Source of the DNA: Yersinia massiliensis CCUG 53443
GTDB lineage: Bacteria; Pseudomonadota; Gammaproteobacteria; Enterobacterales; Enterobacteriaceae
Length of the DNA stretch: 64,000 nucleotides
Direction of reading: 5' to 3'
Assembly (NCBI RefSeq): GCF_000312485.1
Contig: NZ_HE997645.1
Span: forward strand, 450,239-514,238
Shown: positions 7,426-17,283 of the stretch, one piece after another
Numbering within the stretch: position 1 is the first letter of the stretch
Layout of the letters: every line of letters starts with the position of its first letter
Program-made: the position numbers and the translations under genes
The notes under the pieces: model-generated
The model's database searches: none
Told to the model about the DNA's origin: nothing
What the model saw: the letters and a program-made list of their open reading frames with translations, nothing else

Positions 7426-10083
7426 TTAGTTAATGTTTAGCCCTTCACCACCAAACTCCAGCACAATCCCTTCTTCTTCATCCCAGCCTAATGTCAGCGA
7501 CTTGGTGCGCTGTTGTTCAGACAATCGGCTCAGCAGTTGTTGGCTCAGTACCGGTAGAATCTGTTGATTCAGCAGGCTGTCGATGTTGCGCGCACCGGTG
7601 TCGGGTAGCAGGCAGGCGGCGACCAGCGTGTCATACAGGCTCTCTTCAATCGTGCAGTGCAAACCGTAATGCTTATTAAGGCGTTTAGCGACCTGTGTCA
7701 GTTTCATTTCGACGATAGTGCGCAGTGCAGTCGCATCCAATGGGCGATAGATCAGTGTCTGGAAACGGGCGAGCAGCGCAGGTTGGAAGTGATCGCGCAG
7801 GATCGGGCGCAGTAGTTCATGCAAATCGCTGTGGGTGGCTTCTGGCCGCTCATCCAGCAACTGCATCAGATGATCGCTACCTAAATTGGCGGTCATCAGG
7901 ATCACGGTGTTACGGAAATCGATTTCGCGCCCTTCGCCGTCGCGCATAAAGCCACGGTCAAACACCTGATAGAACAGGTTGATAACATCGGGATGCGCTT
8001 TCTCCACTTCATCGAGCAGCACCACGCTATACGGGCGCTTGCGCACCGCTTCGGTCAGAATGCCGCCCTGACCGTAACCGACATAGCCTGGAGGTGAGCC
8101 TTTAAGCTGAGAAACGGTGTGCGCTTCCTGATATTCAGACATGTTGATGGTGACCAGCGATTTCTCGCCGCCAAATAGCGTGTCAGCCAATGCCAGTGCC
8201 GTCTCCGTTTTGCCCACACCACTTGGGCCAACGAGCAGAAATACGCCGAGTGGGCCATTTTCCGGCGTAAGGCCAGTTTTAGCGGCACGTAAACGCTGTG
8301 CCATCTCAACCAACGCAACATCCTGACCAACGACGCGCGTCGCGAGGTGACTTTCTAGCTGCAATAAATCGGTCTGTTCATCTTTCAACAGGCTACTCAG
8401 CGGGACGCCCGTCCAGTCGGCGATAACTGTCGCTACCGTGCGGACATCAACATCCAGCGACAGCAGCGGCGCATTCCCCTGAATCTGGCTTAATTCTTCT
8501 TGCAACGTGACTAGATCCGCCACGTTAGCGATATCTTGACGTGCTTCGACGATAAGTGAAGTCAGTCGTTTCTCTTCCTGATACTGCTGTTCAAGCTGCT
8601 GTTGCTCAACCACCAGTTCTGCACGGCGTTGATCAATCTCATGTAAGCGTGTTGAACCGACGTTCGGCAACAAGAGCACATCCTGTTCAATGGCCTGTTG
8701 TTCCATCTCCAGCGCGGCCAGTTCAGCGTTAATCTCCATCAATGCAGCGGGCAGCGTATCAATGCTCATGCGCACTCGGGCACCGGCAGTATCGAGCAGG
8801 TCAACCGCTTTATCCGGCAGCTGACGACCTGTCAGGAAGCGTCGCGACAAAGTGACCGCAGCCGTAATGGCTGAATCAAGGATATGCACGCCGTGGTGCT
8901 CGGCATAACGGCCTTTTAAGCCTCGCAGCATCAAACTGGCTTTAGCATCATCCGGCTCGTCCACTTTGACCATCTGGAAGCGGCGCTCCAGTGCAGCATC
9001 ACGTTCAAAATATTGTTTGTATTCCGACCAGGTGGTGGCCGCGATAGTGCGCAGTTCGCCACGGGCCAGTGCAGGCTTCAATAGGTTAGCGGCATCTGCG
9101 CCACCGGCCTGATTACCGGCACCGATTATGGTATGGGCTTCGTCGATAAAGAGCAGCACTGGCGTCGGCGATTGTTGTACCGCTTCGATAACATTTTTTA
9201 GGCGCTGTTCGAACTCACCTTTCACCCCAGCCCCTGCTTGCAACAACCCCAGATCCAATGTGCGCAGGCTGACGGTTTTCAGGCTGTCTGGCACGTTGCC
9301 ATCGGCAATACGCAGCGCCAGACCTTCCACCAGCGCGGTTTTACCGACGCCCGGTTCACCGACCAAAATCGGGTTATTTTTACGGCGACGCGACAAGATA
9401 TCGACCATCTGGCGGATTTCCGTGTCACGGCCAAAAATCGGGTCAATCTGCCCCGCTTTCGCTTTGGCGGTCACATCTAGCGTGAATTTATCTAGCGCCG
9501 CTTGCAGCGCATCGTTCAATTGTGCCTGACCACTGGCGGAGGTGGTGGTCGGGGCTTCATCCATCAAATTAACCGGCGCGTCTGCCAGTGCCGCAGTTTG
9601 CTGGACTTCAGGACGCTCATCAGATTGGTTATCCAGCAGCGGTAACAAGCGAATAAGTTGCGTTGTGCTTAAGCTGAGTAATGGCCAAGCCGCATCGGCA
9701 ACCAATAATGACGGTTTATTTATCAGGGCCGCTAGGAGATGGGAGGAACGCACTGCATCTGCGTTTTCCTGCAACGAGGCATCTAACCAGGCACTTTTGA
9801 TCAATTGCTGTAATGCCGCTGAGAGCTGAGGTTTGCCCTGTACCGTGCGCGGTAATGTCTCCAGATGGGCCAGTAATCCCTGCCACAGGCTGTCCATGTC
9901 CCACTCATAACGGCGAGCAATAACGGTGATGTCACCTTCACCTTGTTCCAGCAATTTCAACAACCAGTGCTCGATAGTGATCTCGGCATGGGCGCGGGTC
10001 TGACACAGGGTTGCAGCACCGGCCAGTGCCTGAGCGCAATAAGGATTTAATCGGCGTAATAAATGTGCTGAATGCGTGGTCAT
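7426..10083 (-). CDS. clpV: T6SS sheath-disassembly ATPase ClpV (TssH)
   Basis: An 885-residue Hsp100/ClpB-type AAA+ protein. It has an N-terminal Clp repeat domain, the first nucleotide domain with Walker A GEPGVGKT (about residue 241) and Walker B LLFIDEAH, a coiled-coil middle insert, and a second domain with GPSGVGKTE (about residue 618) and VVLLDEVEKAH. The Gln-rich linker near residues 170-195 and overall length fit TssH rather than the disaggregase ClpB. The ATPase pulls contracted TssB/TssC sheath apart so subunits can be reused. It follows hcp after a 321-base gap holding a terminator and a palindromic repeat, so a separate promoter or read-through is likely. Confidence 0.95.
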   Translation of the reverse strand: MTTHSAHLLRRLNPYCAQALAGAATLCQTRAHAEITIEHWLLKLLEQGEGDITVIARRYEWDMDSLWQGLLAHLETLPRTVQGKPQLSAALQQLIKSAWLDASLQENADAVRSSHLLAALINKPSLLVADAAWPLLSLSTTQLIRLLPLLDNQSDERPEVQQTAALADAPVNLMDEAPTTTSASGQAQLNDALQAALDKFTLDVTAKAKAGQIDPIFGRDTEIRQMVDILSRRRKNNPILVGEPGVGKTALVEGLALRIADGNVPDSLKTVSLRTLDLGLLQAGAGVKGEFEQRLKNVIEAVQQSPTPVLLFIDEAHTIIGAGNQAGGADAANLLKPALARGELRTIAATTWSEYKQYFERDAALERRFQMVKVDEPDDAKASLMLRGLKGRYAEHHGVHILDSAITAAVTLSRRFLTGRQLPDKAVDLLDTAGARVRMSIDTLPAALMEINAELAALEMEQQAIEQDVLLLPNVGSTRLHEIDQRRAELVVEQQQLEQQYQEEKRLTSLIVEARQDIANVADLVTLQEELSQIQGNAPLLSLDVDVRTVATVIADWTGVPLSSLLKDEQTDLLQLESHLATRVVGQDVALVEMAQRLRAAKTGLTPENGPLGVFLLVGPSGVGKTETALALADTLFGGEKSLVTINMSEYQEAHTVSQLKGSPPGYVGYGQGGILTEAVRKRPYSVVLLDEVEKAHPDVINLFYQVFDRGFMRDGEGREIDFRNTVILMTANLGSDHLMQLLDERPEATHSDLHELLRPILRDHFQPALLARFQTLIYRPLDATALRTIVEMKLTQVAKRLNKHYGLHCTIEESLYDTLVAACLLPDTGARNIDSLLNQQILPVLSQQLLSRLSEQQRTKSLTLGWDEEEGIVLEFGGEGLNIN

Positions 10084-10130
10084 AAATTCTCTTCCTTGTG
10101 TGCGAAACCTAATACGTTAGCCGGTTTCAA

Positions 10131-10248
10131 CTGGCGTTATTGTCGCCGTCAGTTTGCACACGGACAGCGCGCAAGGCTCGGAGCGTACACGCAGTACGTG
10201 ACGGCGCCGAGCACTGCCTAGGTGCAAAATGGCAAGTAAAATAGCCAG
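10131..10248. repeat. ERIC-like imperfect palindrome
   Basis: The gap between hcp and clpV contains nested inverted matches: CTGGC..TTATT (from 10131) with AAATAGCCAG (to 10248), TTTGCAC (10153-10159) with GTGCAAA (10222-10228), GCTCGG with CCGAGC, and a central CGTAC/GTACG. The total of about 118 bases and the layered palindrome resemble enterobacterial intergenic repeats of the ERIC/IRU class. Exact family assignment needs comparison with other copies. If transcribed it would fold into a long hairpin that could affect hcp-clpV mRNA. Confidence 0.55.
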
Positions 10249-10368
10249 ATGAAGTTGGCGTCAGGCATGCTACCGCCCGTAGCCATCAACCAAGGCCCAT
10301 AAGGTCATCTGATAAATTGTCAGTGTGTTTAGCGCAATACCGATAAACCGACACTCCGCTAAAAACAC

Positions 10369-10397
10369 AAAAAAAGCAGACGGAAAACCGTCTGCTT
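10369..10397 (-). terminator. Rho-independent terminator after hcp
   Basis: Read on the minus strand, an 8-base perfect stem GCAGACGG/CCGTCTGC (10376-10383 with 10388-10395, loop of four) is followed by seven T residues (10375-10369). It begins about ten bases after the hcp stop and would allow hcp to be expressed more strongly than clpV downstream. Confidence 0.88.
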
Positions 10398-10404
10398 CGG
10401 ATAA

Positions 10405-10896
10405 CTATGCGGTCGTACGTTCGTTCCAAGAATCGGAATGAATGATATTGCCGTCTTTAAAGGTCCAGGTGACTTTTTCGTAGCGCAGTTCCACCAGTTC
10501 CAGGTGGTTGTGCTTCTCTTTCGCCGGATCTTTGATGTCGTGCATTTTCGGCGCGACTTTAACCACTTTGACGTTTTCCAGTTTGGTGTTGAAATATTCA
10601 ACTTCCTGGCCAGCGTCATCAATGCGGTACCATTTGAACTCGGCGGTTTTCAGCGTTTGACCGGTGGTCACCGCCTTGTACAGATAAGGGGTCGACGCAT
10701 CGATTTCTTTGGTGAAAATGAACGGGGTATGGATACGGGTGCCTGTCAGCTTGCCAGTATTGTTATCAGTTGGGATGTACAGGTTATGATCCTGAGCCAC
10801 GATCTCAATGCTGCCTTCACGGCTTTGCACATCAACAGAACCTTTGATGTCCGCACCGCCGTCGTCTTTCAGCCACAGATAGACTGGAATTGCCAT
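10405..10896 (-). CDS. hcp: T6SS tube protein Hcp (TssD)
   Basis: The 163-residue protein begins MAIPVYLWLKDDGG and carries the family blocks GSVDVQSREGSIEI and TPFIFTKEIDASTPYLYKAV, typical of enterobacterial Hcp1. Hexameric rings stack into the T6SS inner tube. The C-terminal strand pattern KVTWTFKDG is also typical. It sits between the OmpA-like gene and clpV and is followed immediately by a strong terminator. Length is normal and no extension domain is present, so it is a structural Hcp rather than an evolved effector. Confidence 0.95.
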   Translation of the reverse strand: MAIPVYLWLKDDGGADIKGSVDVQSREGSIEIVAQDHNLYIPTDNNTGKLTGTRIHTPFIFTKEIDASTPYLYKAVTTGQTLKTAEFKWYRIDDAGQEVEYFNTKLENVKVVKVAPKMHDIKDPAKEKHNHLELVELRYEKVTWTFKDGNIIHSDSWNERTTA

Positions 10897-10909
10897 GTAA
10901 AACTCCTTA

Positions 10910-12622
10910 TTACTTTCTGAATGAGGTCGCTTGTTCCTGCGACCGGTTTACTGTTTCTGGTACCTGGCAGGCATCGGCCTGCGGCACCAAACTGATTTCG
11001 ACCCGACGGTTGGCTGCACGACCTTCCGACGTATCGTTAGATTTCAAAGGACGACTCTGACCATAACCCTGTACGGCAAAGCAGCTTTCCGGAATATCCC
11101 CAGTGTCACGCATCCAATTACGCACTGATTCCGCCCGCTTAAGTGACAAAATCTGATTGGCTTGACTATCGCCCGTGATATCGGTGTGACCCGCCACCAC
11201 GATCAACCAACTTGGTTTCGCCTTAATCCCAACCAGAGCATTAATAAGCACTTTGGTAGAGCCGGATTTAAGTTCTGATTGCCCCACGTCAAAGAGAGAC
11301 AGACTGTCCAGACGGAGGTTTGTCGGCCCCTGAACAATTTGATTAATCACGGGTGGCGGTGGTGGTGGAGACGCCCAGCTATTGATAGCGACCTCAATCG
11401 GTGCCCTAAGCCGCAACCCTTGATACAGACCGAGTGACAAACGCATAGGCGCACCGCTGCGTAACCAGTCATCAAGCATGTGTGCATCCGCACGCAGTTG
11501 CTGCTGAGCCAGAGTCTTAGGGGCTGGAGGCGTGCCGGTAAGCCGGTTATACAACGAGAGATGATCGCTAACGCTTTGGACCAAACGTTGGTTATTAATG
11601 TATGAGGCCAACAGGGCAAACAATAAAAACACACCGCACAACACACCGGCCATCTGCCAACTCTGCATCAGGCGGGAGACACCACGACGGCGCGGCAGGT
11701 AGGGCAGCAGCACTTCTGGCAACGGCAGACAATCTTGTACCGGGATAGCCACGGGGGTCAGCGTGGTTATCCCCCGAATATGCGACTGCCACAGATTGCC
11801 TTGGTTCGCCTTCACTGGGGTAAAGCAATAGCCCCATGCGCACGGAGATAGTGCTGGGACATCACCATGCCGCTTTGTCAGGACGCTAAGAACATGTTCA
11901 TCAAGCCAAGATAAAAGACTCTCCATCCAGAATACTGAGCTCAATTTTTCCTGAACGTTCCGGTCTTGATGTTGACTCCATTCAACCAGTGGCATGACGC
12001 CAGCCCCAGCTTCCTGAACCTGAATGCCTTTCTGTCCTGGCGTGACCGTATACCAACGTTCAGTCTGCACTGATGGGAGCGTAGAGGGAGACAGCCAGAT
12101 ACTGACCCAGACCGGTGGTATCCCCGCAAGCCATCCTTTGCACTGCACAATGGCCCGTTGCCAAGCCAGCACAGATTGTGAAAAATCATCGCGAACCTGA
12201 TGCTGCTCCGGCACGATAGCCAGTAACACAGATATCTGAGCAATCAGCGCCGGACGTTCAACGGCCAAATGTTGCGCTAGGATCGGTAATTGTTCCGGCA
12301 TCTTCACCGCGAGATACCAACCTAGACGGGTTTCGCGAAAAGATGCAGATGCGGAAAATAGAGCATCGCTATCACCGCAAACCAGTACCACTGCGCCCTG
12401 AAAATCTTCAGGTGGCAATATTGAGTCGGCAATGAACTCGTGGGCCACTTTATAGCGGTTGTATTTGCGCCATTGAAAATAACCGCCTCCCCCGCAGAGG
12501 ATGACAACCAGCATGCTCAATGCGATACGGCTGCTCGTTCCCAATGGCCAGAAACTCAGGATAAGCCACAATGCCAAGCATGCACCCAACAGCAACAGGA
12601 GTAACTGTGTCAATCCACGCAT
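10910..12622 (-). CDS. T6SS-associated OmpA-domain inner-membrane protein
   Basis: A 570-residue protein with two hydrophobic segments at the N-terminus (about residues 4-45), another near residue 335 (GVLCGVFLLFALLASYI), and a C-terminal OmpA peptidoglycan-binding domain. In that domain SLFDVGQSELK, VAGHTDITGD and AANRRVEISL are recognisable, including the Asp and Arg used to bind diaminopimelate. A Pro run (ASPPPPPPV) links the parts. Such proteins anchor the T6SS membrane complex to the cell wall. It starts three bases after the tssL stop and acts as the detached peptidoglycan-binding arm that some T6SSs fuse to TssL. Confidence 0.85.
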   Translation of the reverse strand: MRGLTQLLLLLLGACLALWLILSFWPLGTSSRIALSMLVVILCGGGGYFQWRKYNRYKVAHEFIADSILPPEDFQGAVVLVCGDSDALFSASASFRETRLGWYLAVKMPEQLPILAQHLAVERPALIAQISVLLAIVPEQHQVRDDFSQSVLAWQRAIVQCKGWLAGIPPVWVSIWLSPSTLPSVQTERWYTVTPGQKGIQVQEAGAGVMPLVEWSQHQDRNVQEKLSSVFWMESLLSWLDEHVLSVLTKRHGDVPALSPCAWGYCFTPVKANQGNLWQSHIRGITTLTPVAIPVQDCLPLPEVLLPYLPRRRGVSRLMQSWQMAGVLCGVFLLFALLASYINNQRLVQSVSDHLSLYNRLTGTPPAPKTLAQQQLRADAHMLDDWLRSGAPMRLSLGLYQGLRLRAPIEVAINSWASPPPPPPVINQIVQGPTNLRLDSLSLFDVGQSELKSGSTKVLINALVGIKAKPSWLIVVAGHTDITGDSQANQILSLKRAESVRNWMRDTGDIPESCFAVQGYGQSRPLKSNDTSEGRAANRRVEISLVPQADACQVPETVNRSQEQATSFRK

Positions 12623-12625
12623 CCG

Positions 12626-13279
12626 CTAATGCATCCCTGTCAATTGAGACACCATATGCGTAAGCCGAGTGGACAACGTGAACCACAAAACAACCAAGAT
12701 GACGACGCCCGCAACCCACGAGAACCAATAGGTTTTACGTCCAGAACGCAAACGCAATGAGCGCGAGACCACCGGTGTTTCTTGCGAAGAAGCAAACGGG
12801 GGCACCAGTAAACTTAGCTTACGCACCACATCTTCTCTGCGTTCGTCCCCCTGCTCGCGGTAGCGACCGACAAACCCCAAGGTCAACGCGCGGTAAAAAC
12901 AGGTCAATACAGCCGTATCCGGTGCAGGCTCTTGCAATACCGTACGGATCCGCTCCCACAACTCTTCACCCGCATTCAGGGTGTTGAAGTAGCGGGCCTG
13001 AAGCGGATCTTTTAGCCATTTGATATAGCCACTGTCTTGTTTCTGGCGATTCAGTACGCTTTCATCCAGTAATGCACACTGGGTGTACAGCATATGGTCA
13101 CAGCTGATTTCGCTAAAACCCGCCCGCGACAGCGCCTCACGGGCGCCATCAATCCACTCACAAGCACGACGGTACAAGGCTTCTCCGTCTTCAACTTCCT
13201 GACCATTACGCAGTTGACTGACCATCAGCCAGCAGGGATAAAAGACCGTATCAACGACAGACGTATTTATTTTGCTCAT
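12626..13279 (-). CDS. tssL: T6SS membrane-complex protein TssL (DotU/IcmH-like)
   Basis: The 217-residue protein has the short DotU-type cytoplasmic helical domain (for example ALLDESVLNR and RYFNTLNAGEELWERI) and one C-terminal transmembrane segment (about residues 181-203, TYWFSWVAGVVILVVLWFTL). It lacks an OmpA extension, which is supplied by the next gene. TssL joins TssM and TssJ to form the trans-envelope complex; neither partner is in this window. The start overlaps the tssK stop by four bases, consistent with coupling. Confidence 0.92.
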   Translation of the reverse strand: MSKINTSVVDTVFYPCWLMVSQLRNGQEVEDGEALYRRACEWIDGAREALSRAGFSEISCDHMLYTQCALLDESVLNRQKQDSGYIKWLKDPLQARYFNTLNAGEELWERIRTVLQEPAPDTAVLTCFYRALTLGFVGRYREQGDERREDVVRKLSLLVPPFASSQETPVVSRSLRLRSGRKTYWFSWVAGVVILVVLWFTLSTRLTHMVSQLTGMH

Positions 13280-14613
13280 GAGCGCAGCACCGCAAACAGT
13301 TCGAGTTTGATATCACCCAGCGAACCTGGGGTGTAGAAAGCGCAGTTACCGGCGTCCAGCATGGCCTGCGCGGCTGCGCCTTTGAGGTCAAGCGCAAAGT
13401 ACTGATTCTCCAGACGCAATGGGATAGCAGCCGGGACATGGGACAATGGCTTCATCTCCACACCGTTGAGTGCCACGTTGACGACATCTGACACATCTTC
13501 TGCACTGCCTGCTTTACATAGCAGCGGGAACTGAGTTTGCAATAGATGATTAGGGATAGATGAACGAACGGAAAGATAGAAATCAGCCCCTTCACGCAGG
13601 CGAGCATCATGCAATGAACCTGTCCAGAATTGCCCCTCATGCGTCAGCTCAATCACTACCATACGTGACGGCAGACTGGCTTCGAGCAGGGTATCAAGTA
13701 GGGTAAATAATGGCGGGAATACCCGTTCTGGCGCATCATGCTGATAAAGCGGAATATCCTCAGCTTTATGCTCGAGAGAAAACGTCAATAGGCTACCGGC
13801 TAGGCGGACAAGCTCACGATAGAACAATTCGGGATGGCGGGAAGGCGTCTGATAAAGTTCCATCAGTACCGGCTCGGCACTGTTTAAGGCATTCAGCAGC
13901 CAGAACAGTGACACGTCGGCCACCGCAAAATCTGCCATCCGCTCGTTACTCTCACGTCGCATCGCCATCAGACGACGTCGACGAGCCTGCAGGCGATGGA
14001 TTAAGTCACCCAGTTCAGTCAGCACAGTCTGACTTGCCGCCAGCGACAGCATCGGTGGAATAAAATGTTCATCTTCCATCCACTGCCCTTGCGTATTACG
14101 TATCAACCGCACGACAGGGCACGTTAGATAGGCACTGTTTTCCTGATGAGCAAAACGCAGCGTGACGGCATGGCGCATGATCGCCAATTCAGTACGTTCA
14201 TGACCAGCCAGTTCCTGTACGGTGACCCACTCCTGCAGCCATCGGCGTGGGCGCGCGCTGTCCTGACCATCATCCAGATTACCCCCGTTGGCAGAAAGCA
14301 GCGGCAATGCCAGCACCACGTCTACAACGTCACGATCTGAAACCGTAGACAAATCACAAGCGGGTGGCAGGTTATCCGCCCGTTCAGAATCAATCAGCGT
14401 GCCATCAGGAAAGCGAACAACCAGTCTCAGCGCATTCAGGCGGGAAAGGGCCAGCGATCCACTGTCAAATGCTGCATCGATAACACCCCATGGCGCGGCC
14501 AGTGTCATATGTGCCACACAATCTGCTACATAGGCATCCCAGCGGGACTGTTGCTGGAATTGTTGCGGGGCCAAAAAGGCCCCGTCGTTCCATAACGGAC
14601 GATAAATTTTCAT
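13276..14613 (-). CDS. tssK: T6SS baseplate protein TssK
   Basis: A 445-residue soluble protein beginning MKIYRPLWNDGAFLAPQQFQ, the characteristic TssK (ImpJ/VasE) opening, with the conserved basic helix RLQARRRRLMAMRRES in the middle. TssK trimers link the baseplate to the TssL/TssM membrane complex. Length is normal. It lies 11 bases after tssC and overlaps tssL by four bases, within the single leftward operon. Confidence 0.94.
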   Translation of the reverse strand: MKIYRPLWNDGAFLAPQQFQQQSRWDAYVADCVAHMTLAAPWGVIDAAFDSGSLALSRLNALRLVVRFPDGTLIDSERADNLPPACDLSTVSDRDVVDVVLALPLLSANGGNLDDGQDSARPRRWLQEWVTVQELAGHERTELAIMRHAVTLRFAHQENSAYLTCPVVRLIRNTQGQWMEDEHFIPPMLSLAASQTVLTELGDLIHRLQARRRRLMAMRRESNERMADFAVADVSLFWLLNALNSAEPVLMELYQTPSRHPELFYRELVRLAGSLLTFSLEHKAEDIPLYQHDAPERVFPPLFTLLDTLLEASLPSRMVVIELTHEGQFWTGSLHDARLREGADFYLSVRSSIPNHLLQTQFPLLCKAGSAEDVSDVVNVALNGVEMKPLSHVPAAIPLRLENQYFALDLKGAAAQAMLDAGNCAFYTPGSLGDIKLELFAVLRS

Positions 14614-14624
14614 CGTATCTGCGT

Positions 14625-16172
14625 TTATGCCTTAGCCTTCGGCATCTGCGAGACCAATGACAGATTCACATCCATGCCTTCAACCTGGAAGTGCGGTACG
14701 GCATAAAGCTTGACGCGGAAGAAACCTGGGTTGTCTTCGATATCTTCAACGGTCACTTTCGCATCACGCAGTGGATGAGAAGCCTGCAAATCATCGCCCG
14801 GATCAGTCATTTCCGTGACCAACGTGCGGATCCAGTTGTTCAATTCTAGTTCCAACAAACGGCGGTCTTTGGTGGTGCCGATGTTTTCACGCTGGATCAA
14901 CTTCAGATAATGCGCAATACGTGACAGCAAGAAGATATACGGCAAACGGGCGTTGATACGGCTGTTTGCGGTAGCATCGGCAGTGTCATACAACGCGGGT
15001 TTCTGAGCTGAGTTAGCGGAGAAGAAGCAGGAGTAATCACGGTTTTTATAGTAAGACAGCGGGATAAAGCCCAAATTAGCAAACTCAAATTCACGCGTTT
15101 CTGGGATCATCACTTCTGAAGGGATTTTGACCTGATTGCCGGTCCCCAAATCGTACAAGTGGATAGGCAAGTTAGTCACCGCACCACCGGCCTGAGGGCC
15201 ACGGATCTGCACACACCAGCCATTTTTGATGAAGCTTTTCACCATGTTGGCCGCAAAGGCAAATGAGGCATTGGTCCACAGATAACGGTCATGGTCCGGC
15301 CCTTTCACCTGCTCAACGTAGTTAAAGCTGCGCACCGGTACAGTATCAGGACCGTATGGCAAACGCCCCAGCACACGTGGCATGGTCAAGCCGATATAAC
15401 GTGAATCATCCGAGTCGCGGAAAGCTTTCCACTTGATGTATTCGGCGCGGTCAAAGTAGTTACCGATATCTTTGATAGCAGCCACTTCTTCCATGTTCTC
15501 TTTACCAAAGAACTCAGGGCCAACCGAACCGATAAATGGCATATGAGCCGCAGCTGCCACTTTGGCGATATTGCGCAGTAAGGCGATATCTTGCGGGCCA
15601 CGATTGAACTCGTAGTTAGAAATCGCTGCAGCAATTGGCTCGCCACCTGGCGTGTCATATTCCTGAATATAGGTCTGAGTGTAAAGACCACTTTGCACGA
15701 TTTCTGGCGCATCTTCGAAGTCCTGAACCAAATGATCTTTACTGATATCAAGTAGTTCAATGCGCACGTTTTGACGGAAATCGGTTTGGTCGATTAGGGA
15801 CTTCACGCCACGCCACGTCGATTCCACACGTTGGAAATCAGGATGATGCATGACCGCATCCAACTGACGACTGATTTGGTCATCCAGTGCCGCAATGTGA
15901 CCATCAAGCAGGGTTTTATCCAGTTTTTCTACTTTTTTCGACGATTGCTTCAGCAAGTCTAAAAAGACACTGACAGCGGCCGTCACGCGTTCATCCGTGG
16001 TCGCTTCTGCCAGTGCATCATTGTTCTGGAAAGCATCAAGCCCCGCTAATGAGGAGACCGGACTGAGATTGATTTTTTCAAATAAAGAGGCATAAACGCC
16101 TTGGGCGATAGGGTTGTTCTTCTCTAATACGGTCGTCGCACTACCCTGCGCAGTGTTTTCCTGTACAGACAT
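14625..16172 (-). CDS. tssC: T6SS sheath large subunit TssC (VipB)
   Basis: The 515-residue sheath protein is recognised by blocks such as HHPDFQRVESTWRGVKSLI, GLTMPRVLGRLPYG and WIRTLVTEM near the C-terminus. With TssB it forms the contractile sheath around Hcp. ATG 16172 is preferred because AAGGA is about eight bases upstream; ATG 16178 would be too close to it. The gene follows tssB with a 48-base gap and has no visible damage. Confidence 0.95.
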   Translation of the reverse strand: MSVQENTAQGSATTVLEKNNPIAQGVYASLFEKINLSPVSSLAGLDAFQNNDALAEATTDERVTAAVSVFLDLLKQSSKKVEKLDKTLLDGHIAALDDQISRQLDAVMHHPDFQRVESTWRGVKSLIDQTDFRQNVRIELLDISKDHLVQDFEDAPEIVQSGLYTQTYIQEYDTPGGEPIAAAISNYEFNRGPQDIALLRNIAKVAAAAHMPFIGSVGPEFFGKENMEEVAAIKDIGNYFDRAEYIKWKAFRDSDDSRYIGLTMPRVLGRLPYGPDTVPVRSFNYVEQVKGPDHDRYLWTNASFAFAANMVKSFIKNGWCVQIRGPQAGGAVTNLPIHLYDLGTGNQVKIPSEVMIPETREFEFANLGFIPLSYYKNRDYSCFFSANSAQKPALYDTADATANSRINARLPYIFLLSRIAHYLKLIQRENIGTTKDRRLLELELNNWIRTLVTEMTDPGDDLQASHPLRDAKVTVEDIEDNPGFFRVKLYAVPHFQVEGMDVNLSLVSQMPKAKA

Positions 16173-16220
16173 CAGCATATTCCTTTTCTTCTTTCTAATG
16201 ACAAGCAGCCAATCTGGCGA

Positions 16221-16721
16221 TTAACAGTCTTTTGGGGCCAACGCCGCCAACTCAGCACGCAACTCATCGCTAAGCGCTTCGTCTTTAAGGATATTTTCCA
16301 GTTCACGACGGAAAGTGGCGTTATCCAGCAGATTGGACTTGAGGTCACGCAGCAGATTGCGCATCGCCAGCAAAGCACGCAGTTGCGGGATCTGGCGAGC
16401 CACGCTTTCAGGTTCAAAGTCTTTCATGTCATTGAAGGTGAGGGCGACCGCAGTATCTGTGTTATCCCCTGCCAACGTATCAGGCACTGACAGTTTCAAA
16501 CTAGGTTGAAATTCAGCCAATACGCTGTTGAAATTATTTTTGTTGATATTGAGTTTTTCACGTTCAGACAACGGACGTTGCTCTTGACCGTTACTGTAAT
16601 CACCCATCACTAACAATTTCAGCGGAAGCTCCATTTTCTTCTGAGCCCCACCGGTATGCAGATCTAACTTAATATTAATGCGAGCTTTGGGTATTTCGTT
16701 TTGAAAGCTTGAAGAGGACAT
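16221..16721 (-). CDS. tssB: T6SS sheath small subunit TssB (VipA)
   Basis: The 166-residue protein has the TssB opening KARINIKLDLHTGGAQKKME, the LPLKLLVMGDYSNGQE core, and the C-terminal helix for TssC binding (RNLLRDLKSNLLDN). It is the first gene of the leftward T6SS operon here, with 562 bases of AT-rich DNA upstream. TssB heterodimerises with TssC in the contractile sheath. Confidence 0.95.
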   Translation of the reverse strand: MSSSSFQNEIPKARINIKLDLHTGGAQKKMELPLKLLVMGDYSNGQEQRPLSEREKLNINKNNFNSVLAEFQPSLKLSVPDTLAGDNTDTAVALTFNDMKDFEPESVARQIPQLRALLAMRNLLRDLKSNLLDNATFRRELENILKDEALSDELRAELAALAPKDC

Positions 16722-17283
16722 CGACTTTCCTTGTTAGGGGAAGATAATTTAGGAAATCCATGCCTGAGAAGTTGCGTAAAAATGATCTACATTATTCAAA
16801 GCAATATCCATCGCACGCCGATTGATCGGGTGTATGAAATAAGAAAAATGATTGTTTGTAGATAACATTACCCATTCACAGGATGGCATAACACGGTATC
16901 TGACAGGTATTTTTCACACTTAAGCATAACGACTAAATACCCAGTGGCCGCAGTTTAAAAACATAAGCTAATTAACACCAATGGGTTATATGTAACAAAA
17001 TGTAAAATTATATATTCAAAAAAAATATGATTATGATGTTGATGAATAAGAGTTTTCTCATGACTGGAGAAAAAATCCTTTTAACATAGCGCGTTAAAAA
17101 ACCATCGTAACTGATAAATTTAGATGTAGTGAAATTAATTGTAAGATTAATCCTACAGATATTTTCTTCTAAAAATGTGATGTGAAACCATGATGTTTTT
17201 CAGTAAAGAAGCCAATGAGTGCATTACCTATCATCTAAATGAATCAATTAAACTCTGATAATGTAAATATGATTCATCGATGC
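16722..17283. promoter_or_regulatory. AT-rich gap upstream of the T6SS operon
   Basis: No convincing gene was found in this 562-base stretch. As it precedes tssB, it should contain the T6SS promoter reading leftward. I searched for a sigma-54 GG-N10-GC element on the minus strand by eye and did not find a good one. The right half is rich in A/T and close to the orphan toxin fragment, suggesting it is a border between horizontally acquired blocks. Confidence 0.4.

Noticed and set aside
16722..17283. Sigma-54 promoter for the T6SS operon
   Set aside because: A GC-rich segment near 16805-16825 loosely suggested it, but spacing of GG and GC elements is wrong.
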